The notes: generated by a model from the sequence alone, not told the origin. A DNA stretch of 14,307 nt from CAZLPY01 sp964561525 (GCA_964561525.1 CAZLPY010000020.1:1-14307), one strand, 5' to 3'; shown: positions 1-6,656, counted from the stretch's first letter. A program made the numbers and translations.

Positions 1-997
1 GTCGGATGGGCCTCCGATCCTCAAGGAGCGCGTCGCCAAGCAGGGTGATACCGTAAGTTTCCGCATTACCGTGAAAAACACCGGCAATGTTCAGGTGAAC
101 AACCCGGTCATTAAAGATACCTTGCCAAACGGGCTACAGTACGTACTTGGATCAAGTCAAATGGATGGCAGCGTTAAGGTTGCCGATGATTGGATCACCA
201 CTGGCCAAGGGCTGCAGATCGCCAACGTTACCCCGGGTAACTTCAAGGTCATTACCTTTAAAGCTACCGTTACTATCTGTCCGCCCGCTGTTACTACTCT
301 GACGAATACCGCGAGCGTGTCTGCTGATCAAGTAGCAAGCCAAAATGCTACAGCTACCGTATCAGTACAGGCTTGTGTAGCTACGATCGTCAAATCGAAG
401 CATGCGATCAATAACACTCGCGGTGTAGATGCTACCACCGTTACGGCTCGCGCCGGTGACAGCATTACGTACACTCTGACTACCAAAAACACCGGTAGCG
501 CCGATCAAACTGGGTTCGTAGTGGAGGATGGCATCCGTGACATCCTGGATTACGCCGATGTAGTGTCAATTTCGGACGGCGGTCAGCAGGTGAGTCAGCC
601 GAACGATGCAAATCGCGACAATCAAGTGTTGGTACGTTTCGGAGCGGTCACCATCAAAGCTGGCGGTCAAATTGATCGTACCTTTACCGTAAAGGTTAAG
701 GATCCGATTCCAACCAACCCGCAAGTGGGCCACGCCTTTGACTTTGTGATGTTCAACCAGTACGGCAATAACGTCGTAATCAACATTGCGAAAGCATCTG
801 TGTTAATTGTCCCGACTGCTCCGGTTCAACCAAAGGTGTCTACACCAGTACAGCCGGTAAAAGCAGCGTTGCCACCGACCGGAGCAAATCCGTTCGCCGC
901 AATGATGATTATGGTTGGCGCCGCCTACACTGCCTTGTCTAAGCTCCGCATTAAACGCTCGTTTAGCCATTTGAGCGACTACGTCAATATTATTTGA
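1..997 (+). CDS. DUF11-repeat surface protein with C-terminal LPPTG motif (5'-truncated)
   Basis: The reading frame is already open at base 2, so the gene starts outside the window; the first internal start-like codon (GTG at 71) is not the real start. The visible ~331 residues hold two DUF11-type beta-sandwich repeats. The first has the typical phrases 'VKNTGNV', 'DTLPNGL' and 'TNTASVSADQV', and the second has 'ITYTLTTKNTGSAD'. A Pro/Val/Lys-rich linker follows, then LPPTG (codons 869-883), a short hydrophobic stretch and a basic tail. This arrangement matches a sortase sorting signal (LPxTG), although the tail after the hydrophobic part is longer than usual. DUF11 repeats are known from large extracellular stalk or adhesin-like proteins. 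I infer a cell-surface protein. It stops at TGA 995-997, just before a hairpin terminator. Confidence 0.85.
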   Translation, partial: SDGPPILKERVAKQGDTVSFRITVKNTGNVQVNNPVIKDTLPNGLQYVLGSSQMDGSVKVADDWITTGQGLQIANVTPGNFKVITFKATVTICPPAVTTLTNTASVSADQVASQNATATVSVQACVATIVKSKHAINNTRGVDATTVTARAGDSITYTLTTKNTGSADQTGFVVEDGIRDILDYADVVSISDGGQQVSQPNDANRDNQVLVRFGAVTIKAGGQIDRTFTVKVKDPIPTNPQVGHAFDFVMFNQYGNNVVINIAKASVLIVPTAPVQPKVSTPVQPVKAALPPTGANPFAAMMIMVGAAYTALSKLRIKRSFSHLSDYVNII

Positions 998-1006
998 GGT
1001 AATCTG

Positions 1007-1060
1007 CTACAATAAAAAGCGTGTTTGTGATCAGCGATGATCCGCACGCTTTTATTGTAG
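1007..1060 (+). terminator. Hairpin terminator after the DUF11 gene
   Basis: Arms 1007-1023 (CTACAATAAAAAGCGTG) and 1045-1060 are complementary except for one extra A, and a small inner stem pairs 1029-1033 with 1038-1042. Because the arms carry both an A-run and a T-run, it could terminate transcription from either side. Confidence 0.7.
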
Positions 1061-1064
1061 GCAA

Positions 1065-1147
1065 ATTCGAATTTCGAATTTCGAAATCCGAAACATTTGC
1101 TACTTAAGATTTATAATTTATTTCGAATTTGGTGCTTCGAATTTAGG
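1065..1147. repeat. Degenerate 7-bp tandem array (unit ATTTCGA) in spacer
   Basis: Units lie at 1065-1070 (ATTCGA), 1071-1077 (ATTTCGA), 1078-1084 (ATTTCGA) and 1085-1091 (AATCCGA). Looser TTCGAATTT copies recur at about 1121-1147, just before prfB. Because TTCGAA is its own complement, the whole spacer can fold back on itself. I see no clear promoter for prfB here. Confidence 0.6.
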
Positions 1148-1155
1148 ATTTTTTC

Positions 1156-2175
1156 ATGGATGATCTAAAAACTCGTATTGCACAACTCAAAAACTCCTTA
1201 GCGATCGAAAAAAAGCTTGCTCGAATAGCTGAAATTGAGCAGCTGATGCAATCGGCTGGATTTTGGGATAACCCCGAGCGGGGGACCACACTCTCGCAAG
1301 AGTTAAGCGCGCTCAAAAACATTTCAGATCAATGGCAGCACGTCTACGAGCTCATTGAAGCGGGTGGCGAGGCTGACCGTGCTGAAATCGAAACTGAATT
1401 AGCACAGCTTGAACTCACTACATTTTTATCCGGTCCGCATGATAGCGCTGCGGCTATCGTATCTATCCATGCCGGCACTGGTGGGGTAGATGCGATGGAT
1501 TGGGCTGAATTGTTACTCAAAATGTATTTTCGCTTCGCTGAGGCGAAAGGCTGGCCGGTCAAAACACTCGAACTTAGCCCAGCAGAAGAGGCCGGAATTA
1601 AGAGCGCAACAATTCGCATTGACGGTCAAAACTCGTATGGATTACTCAAAGGTGAAGCCGGGGTGCATCGGCTGGTGCGACTTTCGCCGTTTAATGCAGA
1701 TCACTTGCGCCAGACCAGTTTTGCGTTGGTGGAGGTGGTACCGGAGATAGCGAAGCATGTCTTGGATATTCCAGAAAAAGATCTTAAGATCGATGTTTAT
1801 CGTGCCGGCGGGCACGGTGGGCAAGGCGTAAACACTACCGACTCAGCAGTGCGCATTACCCACTTGCCATCAGGACTCGTAGTGACCTGTCAAAACGAGC
1901 GTTCTCAATTGCAAAATAAAGAATCGGCAATGCGGGTATTGGAATCTCGATTAACCAAAATGATGGAAGAGGCAGGGGCAAAAGAGCTTTCGCAACTTAA
2001 ACCGAATGTACAAGGCAGTTGGGGGAATCAAATCCGCTCCTACGTAATGCAGCCCTATACCATGGTCAAGGATCATCGCACCAACGTTGAAACCGCCGAT
2101 GTTCAGGGAGTACTAGCAGGCGATCTCGAAGCTTTTATTCAAGCTGAGCTTCGATTAGCGACTGAAAAACATTAG
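1156..2175 (+). CDS. prfB: Peptide chain release factor 2 (RF2)
   Basis: Class I release factor that reads UAA and UGA in the ribosomal A site and triggers peptide release. The stop-codon recognition tripeptide SPF (residues 177-179, in 'VRLSPFNADH') marks it as RF2 rather than RF1. The GGQ peptidyl-transfer motif is at 221-223 ('AGGHGGQGVN'), followed by the conserved 'TDSAVRITHLPSG'. Length is 339 aa, about 25 shorter than E. coli RF2. The missing part is the segment that E. coli encodes before its programmed +1 frameshift. I find no CUU-UGA frameshift site upstream, so translation begins directly at ATG 1156 behind a weak AGGA, and the usual RF2 autoregulation by frameshifting appears absent. 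The gene ends with TAG, which RF2 itself does not read. No terminator separates it from the next unit's promoter, which starts 12 bp after the stop. Confidence 0.96.
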   Translation: MDDLKTRIAQLKNSLAIEKKLARIAEIEQLMQSAGFWDNPERGTTLSQELSALKNISDQWQHVYELIEAGGEADRAEIETELAQLELTTFLSGPHDSAAAIVSIHAGTGGVDAMDWAELLLKMYFRFAEAKGWPVKTLELSPAEEAGIKSATIRIDGQNSYGLLKGEAGVHRLVRLSPFNADHLRQTSFALVEVVPEIAKHVLDIPEKDLKIDVYRAGGHGGQGVNTTDSAVRITHLPSGLVVTCQNERSQLQNKESAMRVLESRLTKMMEEAGAKELSQLKPNVQGSWGNQIRSYVMQPYTMVKDHRTNVETADVQGVLAGDLEAFIQAELRLATEKH

Positions 2176-2186
2176 CGCACCGACAT

Positions 2187-2215
2187 TTGACAAAGTGTAA
2201 GATTTAGCGTATAAT
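2187..2215 (+). promoter_or_regulatory. Perfect consensus sigma-70 promoter
   Basis: TTGACA at 2187-2192 and TATAAT at 2210-2215 are separated by exactly 17 bp. Both hexamers match the vegetative consensus completely. Transcription should begin near 2222. This rules out a coding start at 2226 and supports GTG 2259. Confidence 0.88.
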
Positions 2216-2258
2216 CTGGCTACGTTTGAGAGTCATTTCACAATTCAGGAGGTGCGCT

Positions 2259-2687
2259 GTGCTTAATGATCCGCTAAGATACTTTTCGATATGGGCGGGC
2301 AGCGGCTGGACATTGATTTTGATCAGCGTCTATTGCCTGCTGCGCAGTGATCACGCACCAATACATGTCCGTGGCCGTATTGTTGGAGTTGCCGGCGCTT
2401 TGGGCGCGCTCCTCTGCGTGGATCGGGCCTTGGTCATTTTGTTGTTTCCCAGTCTCACGTACTACGTGGACGCCTGGACAACATGGTGGCTGTGGTTTTG
2501 CGTCACGGCCAATACCGGGCTGATCGGCTTGCTGATCGGCGCCTGGTGGTGGCGAAAGCTAAACACGCCTGAGGATCCACGCGCCTTCTTGCGCCCGGAT
2601 CACAACCATCCTAAGCACTTTCGAGTCGGCCATAGCGCGTTGGTAGCGCTCGCCCAACCATCGAAGCGCCGGCACCATCTCAATTAG
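2259..2687 (+). CDS. Small multi-pass membrane protein (first gene of three-gene unit)
   Basis: I do not recognise the family. The start is taken as GTG 2259 because a full AGGAGG lies at 2247-2252 with a 6-nt gap; an upstream in-frame start at 2226 would fall at the predicted transcription start. The 142-aa product has three hydrophobic segments (about residues 11-28, 41-64 and 73-98). The third is very Trp-rich ('TTWWLWF', 'GAWWWRK'). The C-terminal ~40 residues are polar, rich in His and Arg, and probably soluble. Strong promoter and ribosome site suggest high expression. It heads an apparent operon with two more small membrane-protein genes. The DNA is visibly more GC-rich than prfB next door (one 60-base line counted by hand: 57% here against 42% in prfB). 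Confidence 0.75.
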   Translation: MLNDPLRYFSIWAGSGWTLILISVYCLLRSDHAPIHVRGRIVGVAGALGALLCVDRALVILLFPSLTYYVDAWTTWWLWFCVTANTGLIGLLIGAWWWRKLNTPEDPRAFLRPDHNHPKHFRVGHSALVALAQPSKRRHHLN

Positions 2688-2739
2688 GTGACCAATTCGC
2701 CTGCGTCTGTCTCACTACGAGGCAAGAAAGGTAAAATAA

Positions 2740-3012
2740 ATGACAGCAGCGGTAATCATTGGGCTGTGTGGGCTTATAGCCCTGTTGCCCAAGGTCATTC
2801 CCGGACTCTACCGGCCGATCCTAGCCATCTGCTCATTCGCGTTCCCTGTCGCGATCGTGATGACACCAAGGGCATACGTAAACTGGAACATGTGGTATTG
2901 GCCAGAAGTAGTGCTCGGACTACTCTTTGCTAACTTTCTGTTGCGCGTCTTGTATAGGCGGCAACAAAGGGTAGCTCAGTATGAGTTCGGCTCCAACGAG
3001 ACGGCAATGTGA
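2740..3012 (+). CDS. Small three-pass membrane protein (second gene of unit)
   Basis: Unrecognised 90-aa protein. ATG 2740 follows an AAGAAAGG ribosome site at 2724-2731. Three hydrophobic stretches (about 2-18, 24-42 and 53-72) take up most of the chain. A Trp/Tyr cluster 'NWNMWYW' lies at the start of the third segment and a basic patch 'YRRQQR' follows it. It lies 52 bp after the preceding gene on the same strand, with no promoter or terminator between them, so it is probably on the same transcript. Size and layout would fit a small membrane subunit or a holin-like protein, but no motif supports a specific function. Confidence 0.7.
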   Translation: MTAAVIIGLCGLIALLPKVIPGLYRPILAICSFAFPVAIVMTPRAYVNWNMWYWPEVVLGLLFANFLLRVLYRRQQRVAQYEFGSNETAM

Positions 3013-3040
3013 AACTCTCGCATTCAGAAAGGATCGTGAA

Positions 3041-3361
3041 ATGCCTCTGATAGTGATCGGATTACCGATCTGGTTCGTCTTTGCGTCACTATCGTTGCTT
3101 ACGTTGCGAGGCAACTACAAGCAGCGCACGTGGGCGGTGCTCATCCTGATGGCCCTCACGAGTGTGATGCTGGCCGCCGGGCATATTGCTCTCGCGGACC
3201 CAACCAATCCGTTCCTGGGTCTCAGCGCGTCAAAAGTCTCGCGGCTGTTGCTTGAGCCAATCTACGGATTCTGGACGGGCACTGTACTTGCAGCGATGGA
3301 TCACTGGGGGATGCTGGGATCATCGCGCAAGAGGCCAGTACGGAGGGCGGCCGAGGTTTAA
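3041..3361 (+). CDS. Small membrane protein (third gene of unit)
   Basis: Unrecognised 106-aa protein. An earlier in-frame start at 2981 would overlap the preceding gene; ATG 3041 is preferred because AAAGGA (3028-3033) sits 7 nt upstream. Hydrophobic segments cover about residues 3-21 and 30-50, with a weaker one near 68-86. The C-terminus is strongly basic ('SSRKRPVRRAAEV'), consistent with a cytosolic tail. It begins 28 bp after the second gene and ends 4 bp before a strong terminator. The three small membrane proteins may therefore act together, for example as one complex, but that rests on layout only. Confidence 0.7.
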   Translation: MPLIVIGLPIWFVFASLSLLTLRGNYKQRTWAVLILMALTSVMLAAGHIALADPTNPFLGLSASKVSRLLLEPIYGFWTGTVLAAMDHWGMLGSSRKRPVRRAAEV

Positions 3362-3364
3362 GGC

Positions 3365-3407
3365 AACGGGCTGGGGTTTTTCAACCCCCGCCCGTTTTTA
3401 TTTTTTT
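3365..3407 (+). terminator. Strong intrinsic terminator of the three-gene unit
   Basis: A GC-rich stem pairs 3366-3378 with 3383-3395 (ACGGGC and GGGGTT against AACCCC and GCCCGT, one mismatch) around a 4-nt loop. It is followed by two T-runs (3395-3399 and 3401-3407). Confidence 0.9.
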
Positions 3408-3421
3408 ATGAACGCGAGATT

Positions 3422-3466
3422 AAAATAGCCATTAGTGCGCATATACTTGTTATTGGCTATTTTTTT
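3422..3466 (+). repeat. Dispersed palindrome copy A (TAGCCATTA family), terminator-like
   Basis: Imperfect palindrome: AAAATAGCCA at 3422-3431 pairs with TGGCTATTTT at 3454-3463 around a GCGCATATAC-type centre, then a T-run. Closely related copies lie at 6586-6630 and, in reverse orientation, at 10324-10362. Copy A stands after an already complete terminator, so it is not needed for the upstream unit. It could be the displaced prfB terminator. Confidence 0.75.
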
Positions 3467-3485
3467 CGTTTTACTTCCAGGTCGA

Positions 3486-3560
3486 GTTTCCACCTGGAGG
3501 GTGGAAACTGCGAAAAGGCATTATCCGGATGTGCAAGCACGTTCCACTTCCGAAGTGGAA
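3486..3560. other. Two short perfect hairpins upstream of the M50-like gene
   Basis: GTTTCCACC (3486-3494) pairs with GGTGGAAAC (3500-3508), and TTCCACTT (3542-3549) pairs with AAGTGGAA (3553-3560). They share the TTCCAC/GTGGAA core, so the four arms could also pair crosswise. No promoter hexamers are obvious. They may be leader structure or remnants of a repeat; function unknown. Confidence 0.45.
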
Positions 3561-3613
3561 AATAAGGTGCATGGATCTTTATGCAATTCTCAGATCAGTG
3601 GTACGATAAAAAT

Positions 3614-4291
3614 ATGAATACGGCATTGCTCACCATCGCAGCTATTTTTTTGGTCGGGATGATGATTCCGCAGCTGTTAGCGCGGAGCGTGATTGGACCG
3701 TTTTTTCGCATTTTTGTCATCCCCGGAGTGATTGTGCATGAGCTCGCTCATGCCTTTTTTTGTGTAATTACAGGCGCTAAAATTCGCCGCATCCGTCTGT
3801 TCAAGCGCGATGGGGGAGAGGTAGCACATGAACAATCAAAAATTCCAATCCTCGGGCCGCTTGTCATTACGCTTGCTCCAATGATAATTGGGCTTGGACT
3901 GATCATTATAATGTCTCGTCGCATTATTCCAGATTCTAGCGCAATCTCATTCGGCAGCACCATCCACGATTTCCCCCAGTTTTTGTTTGCGGTGATCACT
4001 CACGTTGCCTGGCGGCATGCTGCCACCTGGGTGTGGCTGTATCTTATCTTATCGATCGGAGCAACGCTTGCGCCAAGCATTCAGGATTTAAAAAATAGCT
4101 GGCTGCCGATTGGGCTGATTATTATTCTGCTCGGTTTTTTGCTCAAAACTGGCTTGTATCATGTTGCCCTCGAGGCGGCAACACTGGCCGCCTTGCCCGG
4201 GTTAACTGTAGCATTATTTATTTTGCTGGTGATCGTCGCATTTGCCGCCGCCATCTATGCAGCAAGCTCCGCTTTTGGTATAAGTAAATGA
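3614..4291 (+). CDS. M50-like (site-2-protease type) membrane metalloprotease
   Basis: Integral membrane protein of 225 aa with the zinc-binding HExxH motif as 'HELAH' at residues 42-46, preceded by 'IPGVIV' within a hydrophobic helix. This resembles the M50 / M50B-like group of intramembrane proteases. After the motif comes a soluble stretch ('KIRRIRLFKRDGGEVAHEQ'), then about four further hydrophobic segments, including 'ILGPLVITLAPMIIGLGL'. A typical third-ligand motif (NPxDG) is not visible, so activity is uncertain. The start is unclear: ATG 3614 gives a clean N-terminal signal anchor but has no good ribosome site; an in-frame ATG at 3581 would add 11 polar residues. The gene stands alone between repeat-filled spacers. 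Confidence 0.72.
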   Translation: MNTALLTIAAIFLVGMMIPQLLARSVIGPFFRIFVIPGVIVHELAHAFFCVITGAKIRRIRLFKRDGGEVAHEQSKIPILGPLVITLAPMIIGLGLIIIMSRRIIPDSSAISFGSTIHDFPQFLFAVITHVAWRHAATWVWLYLILSIGATLAPSIQDLKNSWLPIGLIIILLGFLLKTGLYHVALEAATLAALPGLTVALFILLVIVAFAAAIYAASSAFGISK

Positions 4292-4292
4292 A

Positions 4293-4370
4293 GCACGTAA
4301 TACGTAACACATAGCTCGTAAGTAGGTATCGCCGAATAAACATGCTACGTTCTAAGTTTTATGTGCTACG
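4293..4370. repeat. Degenerate 7-bp tandem array (NNACGTA type) in inverted arrangement
   Basis: Units GCACGTA (4293-4299), ATACGTA (4300-4306), ACACATA (4307-4313) and GCTCGTA (4314-4320) are in register. The right half (4341-4370) read on the other strand gives CGTAGCA, CATAAAA, CTTAGAA and CGTAGCA, also with period 7. The two halves form a long imperfect inverted repeat filling the spacer before ybaB. There is no T-run, so it is not a standard terminator. Confidence 0.6.
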
Positions 4371-4392
4371 AAACGACTGAAAGGAGTTTTCG

Positions 4393-4695
4393 ATGTTTGA
4401 CAAAGCAAAGCAGCTCTATGATCTGCAAAAAAAAGCACGGGGAATTCAAAAAGAGCTTAAAGAAACTGAAATTGAGGCAGCTGCATTGAGCGGCTTGGTA
4501 AAGGTGCGGTTTAACGGTGAGCAGCACGTACTCGGAGTTGATATCGACCAGTCCTTGCTGACTGATGGCCGTAAACACGAGGTGGAAAAGGCCATTCAAC
4601 AGGCAATCGCTGAGGCTATTTCAAAGTCCCAAGCACTGGCCGCGGAAAAGATGAAGGCCATCGCCGGAAGCTTAAATATTCCCGGGTTATCCTGA
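4393..4695 (+). CDS. ybaB: YbaB/EbfC family nucleoid-associated protein
   Basis: Small DNA-binding protein of 100 aa, the normal family length. It starts with the typical long helix ('MFDKAKQLYDLQKKARGIQKE'-type opening), then a beta sheet containing 'GLVKVRFNGEQHVLGVDID', then a C-terminal helix ending 'MKAIAGSLNIPGLS'. Family members bind DNA as dimers and often sit next to dnaX and recR; here the neighbour is pth instead. ATG 4393 follows AAGGAG (4381-4386) at a 6-nt gap. It was probably cotranscribed with pth, 33 bp downstream, at least originally; a 9-bp repeat array now fills the gap. Confidence 0.93.
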   Translation: MFDKAKQLYDLQKKARGIQKELKETEIEAAALSGLVKVRFNGEQHVLGVDIDQSLLTDGRKHEVEKAIQQAIAEAISKSQALAAEKMKAIAGSLNIPGLS

Positions 4696-4705
4696 CTACG
4701 CATCG

Positions 4706-4732
4706 GTCTAATTGGACTAATTTGTCTAATGA
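4706..4732. repeat. Degenerate 9-bp tandem array (GACTAATTT type), copy S1
   Basis: Three units in register: GTCTAATTG (4706-4714), GACTAATTT (4715-4723) and GTCTAATGA (4724-4732). The pth start codon (4729-4731) is formed by the last unit, and no Shine-Dalgarno sequence is visible in front of it. Confidence 0.7.
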
Positions 4733-5388
4733 GTAACACGCAACTGATTGTAGGTTTAGGAAATCCTGGTGCTAAATACAAAAACACCCGCCATAACGTC
4801 GGGTTTATGGTGATTGATACAATCGTGGATGATTTGAGGCTTGACGCGCCACAAAAGACCAAAAATTACGAGCTATGGATGTGGAACCCTCCTTCGCCAA
4901 AGGTCATCGACTCTGAGGCCATGAGCGGCCTCCCCGCTCAGACTCGAAGAGCTACGGAAGGGCAAGCCTCTGATTTTGTCGCGAAGGTATTGTTCGTCAA
5001 GCCGGTGACTTTTATGAATGATTCCGGTGAGGCCGTGGCTGAACTAGTACGGTTTTTTAAGATCGCGGATGACGATATCATGATCGTCCATGATGATATC
5101 GATCTGGCGCTCGGCACACTACGCTTGCGCCAGGGCGGATCAAGTGGTGGTCACAACGGCCTCAATTCCATTCTGCAAACTCTCGGGCATCCTGATTTCA
5201 AGCGTGTGAAAATTGGCGTCAGCCGCCCGCCACAGCACGTACCAGCGGAACGCTATGTATTGCAACCATTCAATTCAGACGAGAAGGAGACGATAGCTCA
5301 AGTGATTGACCAAACCGCTAAAATTGTGGTACAATTAGCTTCACAAACCCGCGAATTTAGCGATCAGACCATTCGCGTAGAAAAATGA
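4729..5388 (+). CDS. pth: Peptidyl-tRNA hydrolase with a repeat-derived insertion
   Basis: Releases tRNA from prematurely dropped peptidyl-tRNAs; normally essential. All active-site residues can be placed by comparison with E. coli: Asn12 ('GLGNPG'), His22 ('NTRHNVGF'), Met96-Asn97 ('TFMNDSGE'), Asp122 ('HDDIDL') and Asn143 ('GGHNGL'). The spacing Asn97-Asp122-Asn143 (25 and 21) equals that of E. coli. The distance from the catalytic His to the Met-Asn pair is 75 rather than 48, an insertion of 27 residues at about 52-83 ('PPSPKVIDSE...RRATEGQASDF'). The inserted DNA carries the two halves of a dispersed repeat found elsewhere in the window. The insertion lies between two conserved core strands, where a surface loop is plausible, and keeps the frame. 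Start ATG 4729 lacks a ribosome site. Ends with TGA, followed directly by another 9-bp array. Confidence 0.95.
   Translation: MSNTQLIVGLGNPGAKYKNTRHNVGFMVIDTIVDDLRLDAPQKTKNYELWMWNPPSPKVIDSEAMSGLPAQTRRATEGQASDFVAKVLFVKPVTFMNDSGEAVAELVRFFKIADDDIMIVHDDIDLALGTLRLRQGGSSGGHNGLNSILQTLGHPDFKRVKIGVSRPPQHVPAERYVLQPFNSDEKETIAQVIDQTAKIVVQLASQTREFSDQTIRVEK
4888..4961 (+). repeat. Dispersed palindromic repeat R1, inside pth
   Basis: The left half CCTCCTTCGCCAA (4888-4900) and right half GCTACGGAAGG (4951-4961) match the two halves of the 25-bp repeat seen intact at 5696-5720, 7666-7690 and 8922-8946. The halves are separated by 50 bp that contains its own inverted repeats (GAGGCC with GGCCTC; CTGAG with CTCAG). 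The position coincides with the extra 27 residues of Pth. Confidence 0.7.
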
Positions 5389-5424
5389 GACTAATTCGTC
5401 TTGTTTGACCTATTAGACCAATCA
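5389..5424. repeat. Degenerate 9-bp tandem array, copy S2
   Basis: Four units in register: GACTAATTC (5389-5397), GTCTTGTTT (5398-5406), GACCTATTA (5407-5415) and GACCAATCA (5416-5424). It begins on the first base after the pth stop codon, just as copy S3 begins on the first base after the rplL stop. Confidence 0.7.
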
Positions 5425-5425
5425 A

Positions 5426-5457
5426 GTGGGACCTCGTCAAACGAGGGCTTGTACCAC
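5426..5457 (+). promoter_or_regulatory. Stem-loop in the rplA leader, candidate L1 binding site
   Basis: GTGG (5426-5429) pairs with CCAC (5454-5457) and CCTCG (5432-5436) with CGAGG (5442-5446). Between the two helices is an asymmetric internal loop (2 nt against 7 nt). It ends at the rplA ribosome site (AAAGGAG 5458-5464). L1 is known to repress its own mRNA through two short helices separated by an asymmetric loop that mimics its 23S rRNA site. I infer that role from shape and position only. Confidence 0.4.
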
Positions 5458-5470
5458 AAAGGAGCATTTT

Positions 5471-6547
5471 ATGCCTAGCAAATCAGACGACGGAAAAGCA
5501 ACGGTAAAGAAGAAAAAGAGCGTTGGAATAGTTGCGCACACCGAATCGGACGAACGCAGTACGAAAGTTCAGCCAACCGGAGATTCGTCGCTTGACGAAG
5601 TGTTAAGTGAGCCAGCAGCCGGGGCTACCGAAGACCAAATTGATGTAGAAAGCCCACTTGGCGAAGACGAAGAAGTGATGGAATCACTTCGGAGCCCTTC
5701 CGTAGCCTTGGCGGAGGAGGATCCGGAGATAGAAAAAAGTTTGGCCGAGCAGGAAAAATATGCGGCCGATATTGCTACTGAAGCTGAGTTAGTAGAGCAG
5801 AAGACAGAAATGAGCGGGAGTAAGACTAAGACCAAAGATCAAAAGTCAGAAACGGCAGCCGGCGAGGAAGCATCAGTAAAAAAGCCGACTAAGCCTAGCA
5901 AATCTGAGAAGCCAGCGACAATAAAATCGGCGGAGCCTAAAAGAAGCGCAAAAGTGCGCAGTAAAAAATATCTTGCTGCGGTCAAAGACCTTGATTTGAA
6001 AGCTACTTACCCTGTTGATGAAGCACTCGAATTAGTTAAAAAAACCTCTTATACCAAATTTGACGGCACCGTTGAGGCGCACATTGCTGTCGCAGCCGAG
6101 AATCAGCGCGGTATTATCACGCTTCCGGCAGGCACTGGCAAAGAGCGGAAGGTAGCGGCGGCCACGCTAGAGTCAATTGACGATATTGTGAAGCAGGTTG
6201 AGGCCGGAAAAATTAATTTTGATGTGTTAATTGCGATGCCTGACGTGATGGCTAAGCTTTCCAAAGTAGCCCGGGTGCTTGGGCCAAAGGGCTTAATGCC
6301 AAACCCTAAATCGGGCACAGTCACGACCGATGTTGAAAAAGCGAAGGCCGAATTTGCCGGTGGGCGAGTGGAGTACAAGCAGGATAAAGGGGGAGTGGTG
6401 CACCAAGCTATTGGCAAGGTGTCGTTTACTCATGAGCAATTAAAATCGAACCTCGAAACGTTGCTCCATGCCCTGCCACAACCAAAAATTACTTCTCTCG
6501 CGCTCACCAGCACCATGGGCCCGGGGATTAAAGTTAAACTCAGTTAA
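5471..6547 (+). CDS. rplA: Ribosomal protein L1 with long charged N-terminal extension
   Basis: Large-subunit protein of the L1 stalk. The core runs from about residue 159 ('KRSAKVRSKKYLAAVKDL') to the end, with the signature 'GPKGLMPNPKSGTVT' at 271-285 and the closing 'LTSTMGPGIKVKLS'. The core is only ~200 aa, against ~230 in E. coli. Domain II is shortened around 'GTGKERKVAAATLESIDDIV', a trait I associate with some CPR L1 proteins. Unusually, about 158 residues of low-complexity Lys/Glu/Ser/Ala-rich sequence precede the core and are probably disordered. Residues 73-85 ('LRSPSVALAEEDP') are encoded by a dispersed repeat. ATG 5471 is chosen because AAAGGAG (5458-5464) precedes it by 6 nt; an in-frame start at 5426 would lie in the leader stem. 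Usual partner rplK is not in the window. Confidence 0.95.
   Translation: MPSKSDDGKATVKKKKSVGIVAHTESDERSTKVQPTGDSSLDEVLSEPAAGATEDQIDVESPLGEDEEVMESLRSPSVALAEEDPEIEKSLAEQEKYAADIATEAELVEQKTEMSGSKTKTKDQKSETAAGEEASVKKPTKPSKSEKPATIKSAEPKRSAKVRSKKYLAAVKDLDLKATYPVDEALELVKKTSYTKFDGTVEAHIAVAAENQRGIITLPAGTGKERKVAAATLESIDDIVKQVEAGKINFDVLIAMPDVMAKLSKVARVLGPKGLMPNPKSGTVTTDVEKAKAEFAGGRVEYKQDKGGVVHQAIGKVSFTHEQLKSNLETLLHALPQPKITSLALTSTMGPGIKVKLS
5672..5720 (-). repeat. Dispersed palindromic repeat R2 plus adjacent hairpin, inside rplA
   Basis: The 25-bp repeat at 5696-5720 (starting CCTTCCGTAGCC, ending GGCGGAGGAGG) differs from the copy at 7666-7690 at 2 positions by my alignment. A perfect 8-bp hairpin lies directly upstream: GAAGTGAT 5672-5679 with ATCACTTC 5683-5690. 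Both are translated as part of the L1 N-terminal extension. Confidence 0.75.
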
Positions 6548-6585
6548 ACCCAGGTATCATACGCTCTTGATCTTATATTTAGTAT

Positions 6586-6630
6586 AAAAATAGCCATTAG
6601 TACGCATATGCGTGTTATTGGCTATTTTTT
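6586..6630 (+). terminator. Dispersed palindrome copy B; terminator of rplA
   Basis: Nearly loop-free palindrome of the TAGCCATTA family: 6589-6607 pairs with 6608-6626 with a single mismatch and two G-T pairs, around the perfect centre ACGCATATGCGT. It ends in TTTTTT and lies 39 bp after the rplA stop. Confidence 0.8.
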
Positions 6631-6656
6631 ATTATCATTGATGGTGTAGGAGCTAT

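Noticed and set aside
2688..2933. 81-codon plus-strand open frame starting at a GTG
   Set aside because: It overlaps the 90-aa membrane protein gene in another frame and has no ribosome site.
3435..3617. 60-codon plus-strand open frame
   Set aside because: It begins inside palindrome copy A and crosses two hairpins; no ribosome site and no protein-like composition.
5426..5470. Earlier start of rplA at 5426
   Set aside because: It falls in the leader stem-loop; ATG 5471 has AAAGGAG at ideal spacing.
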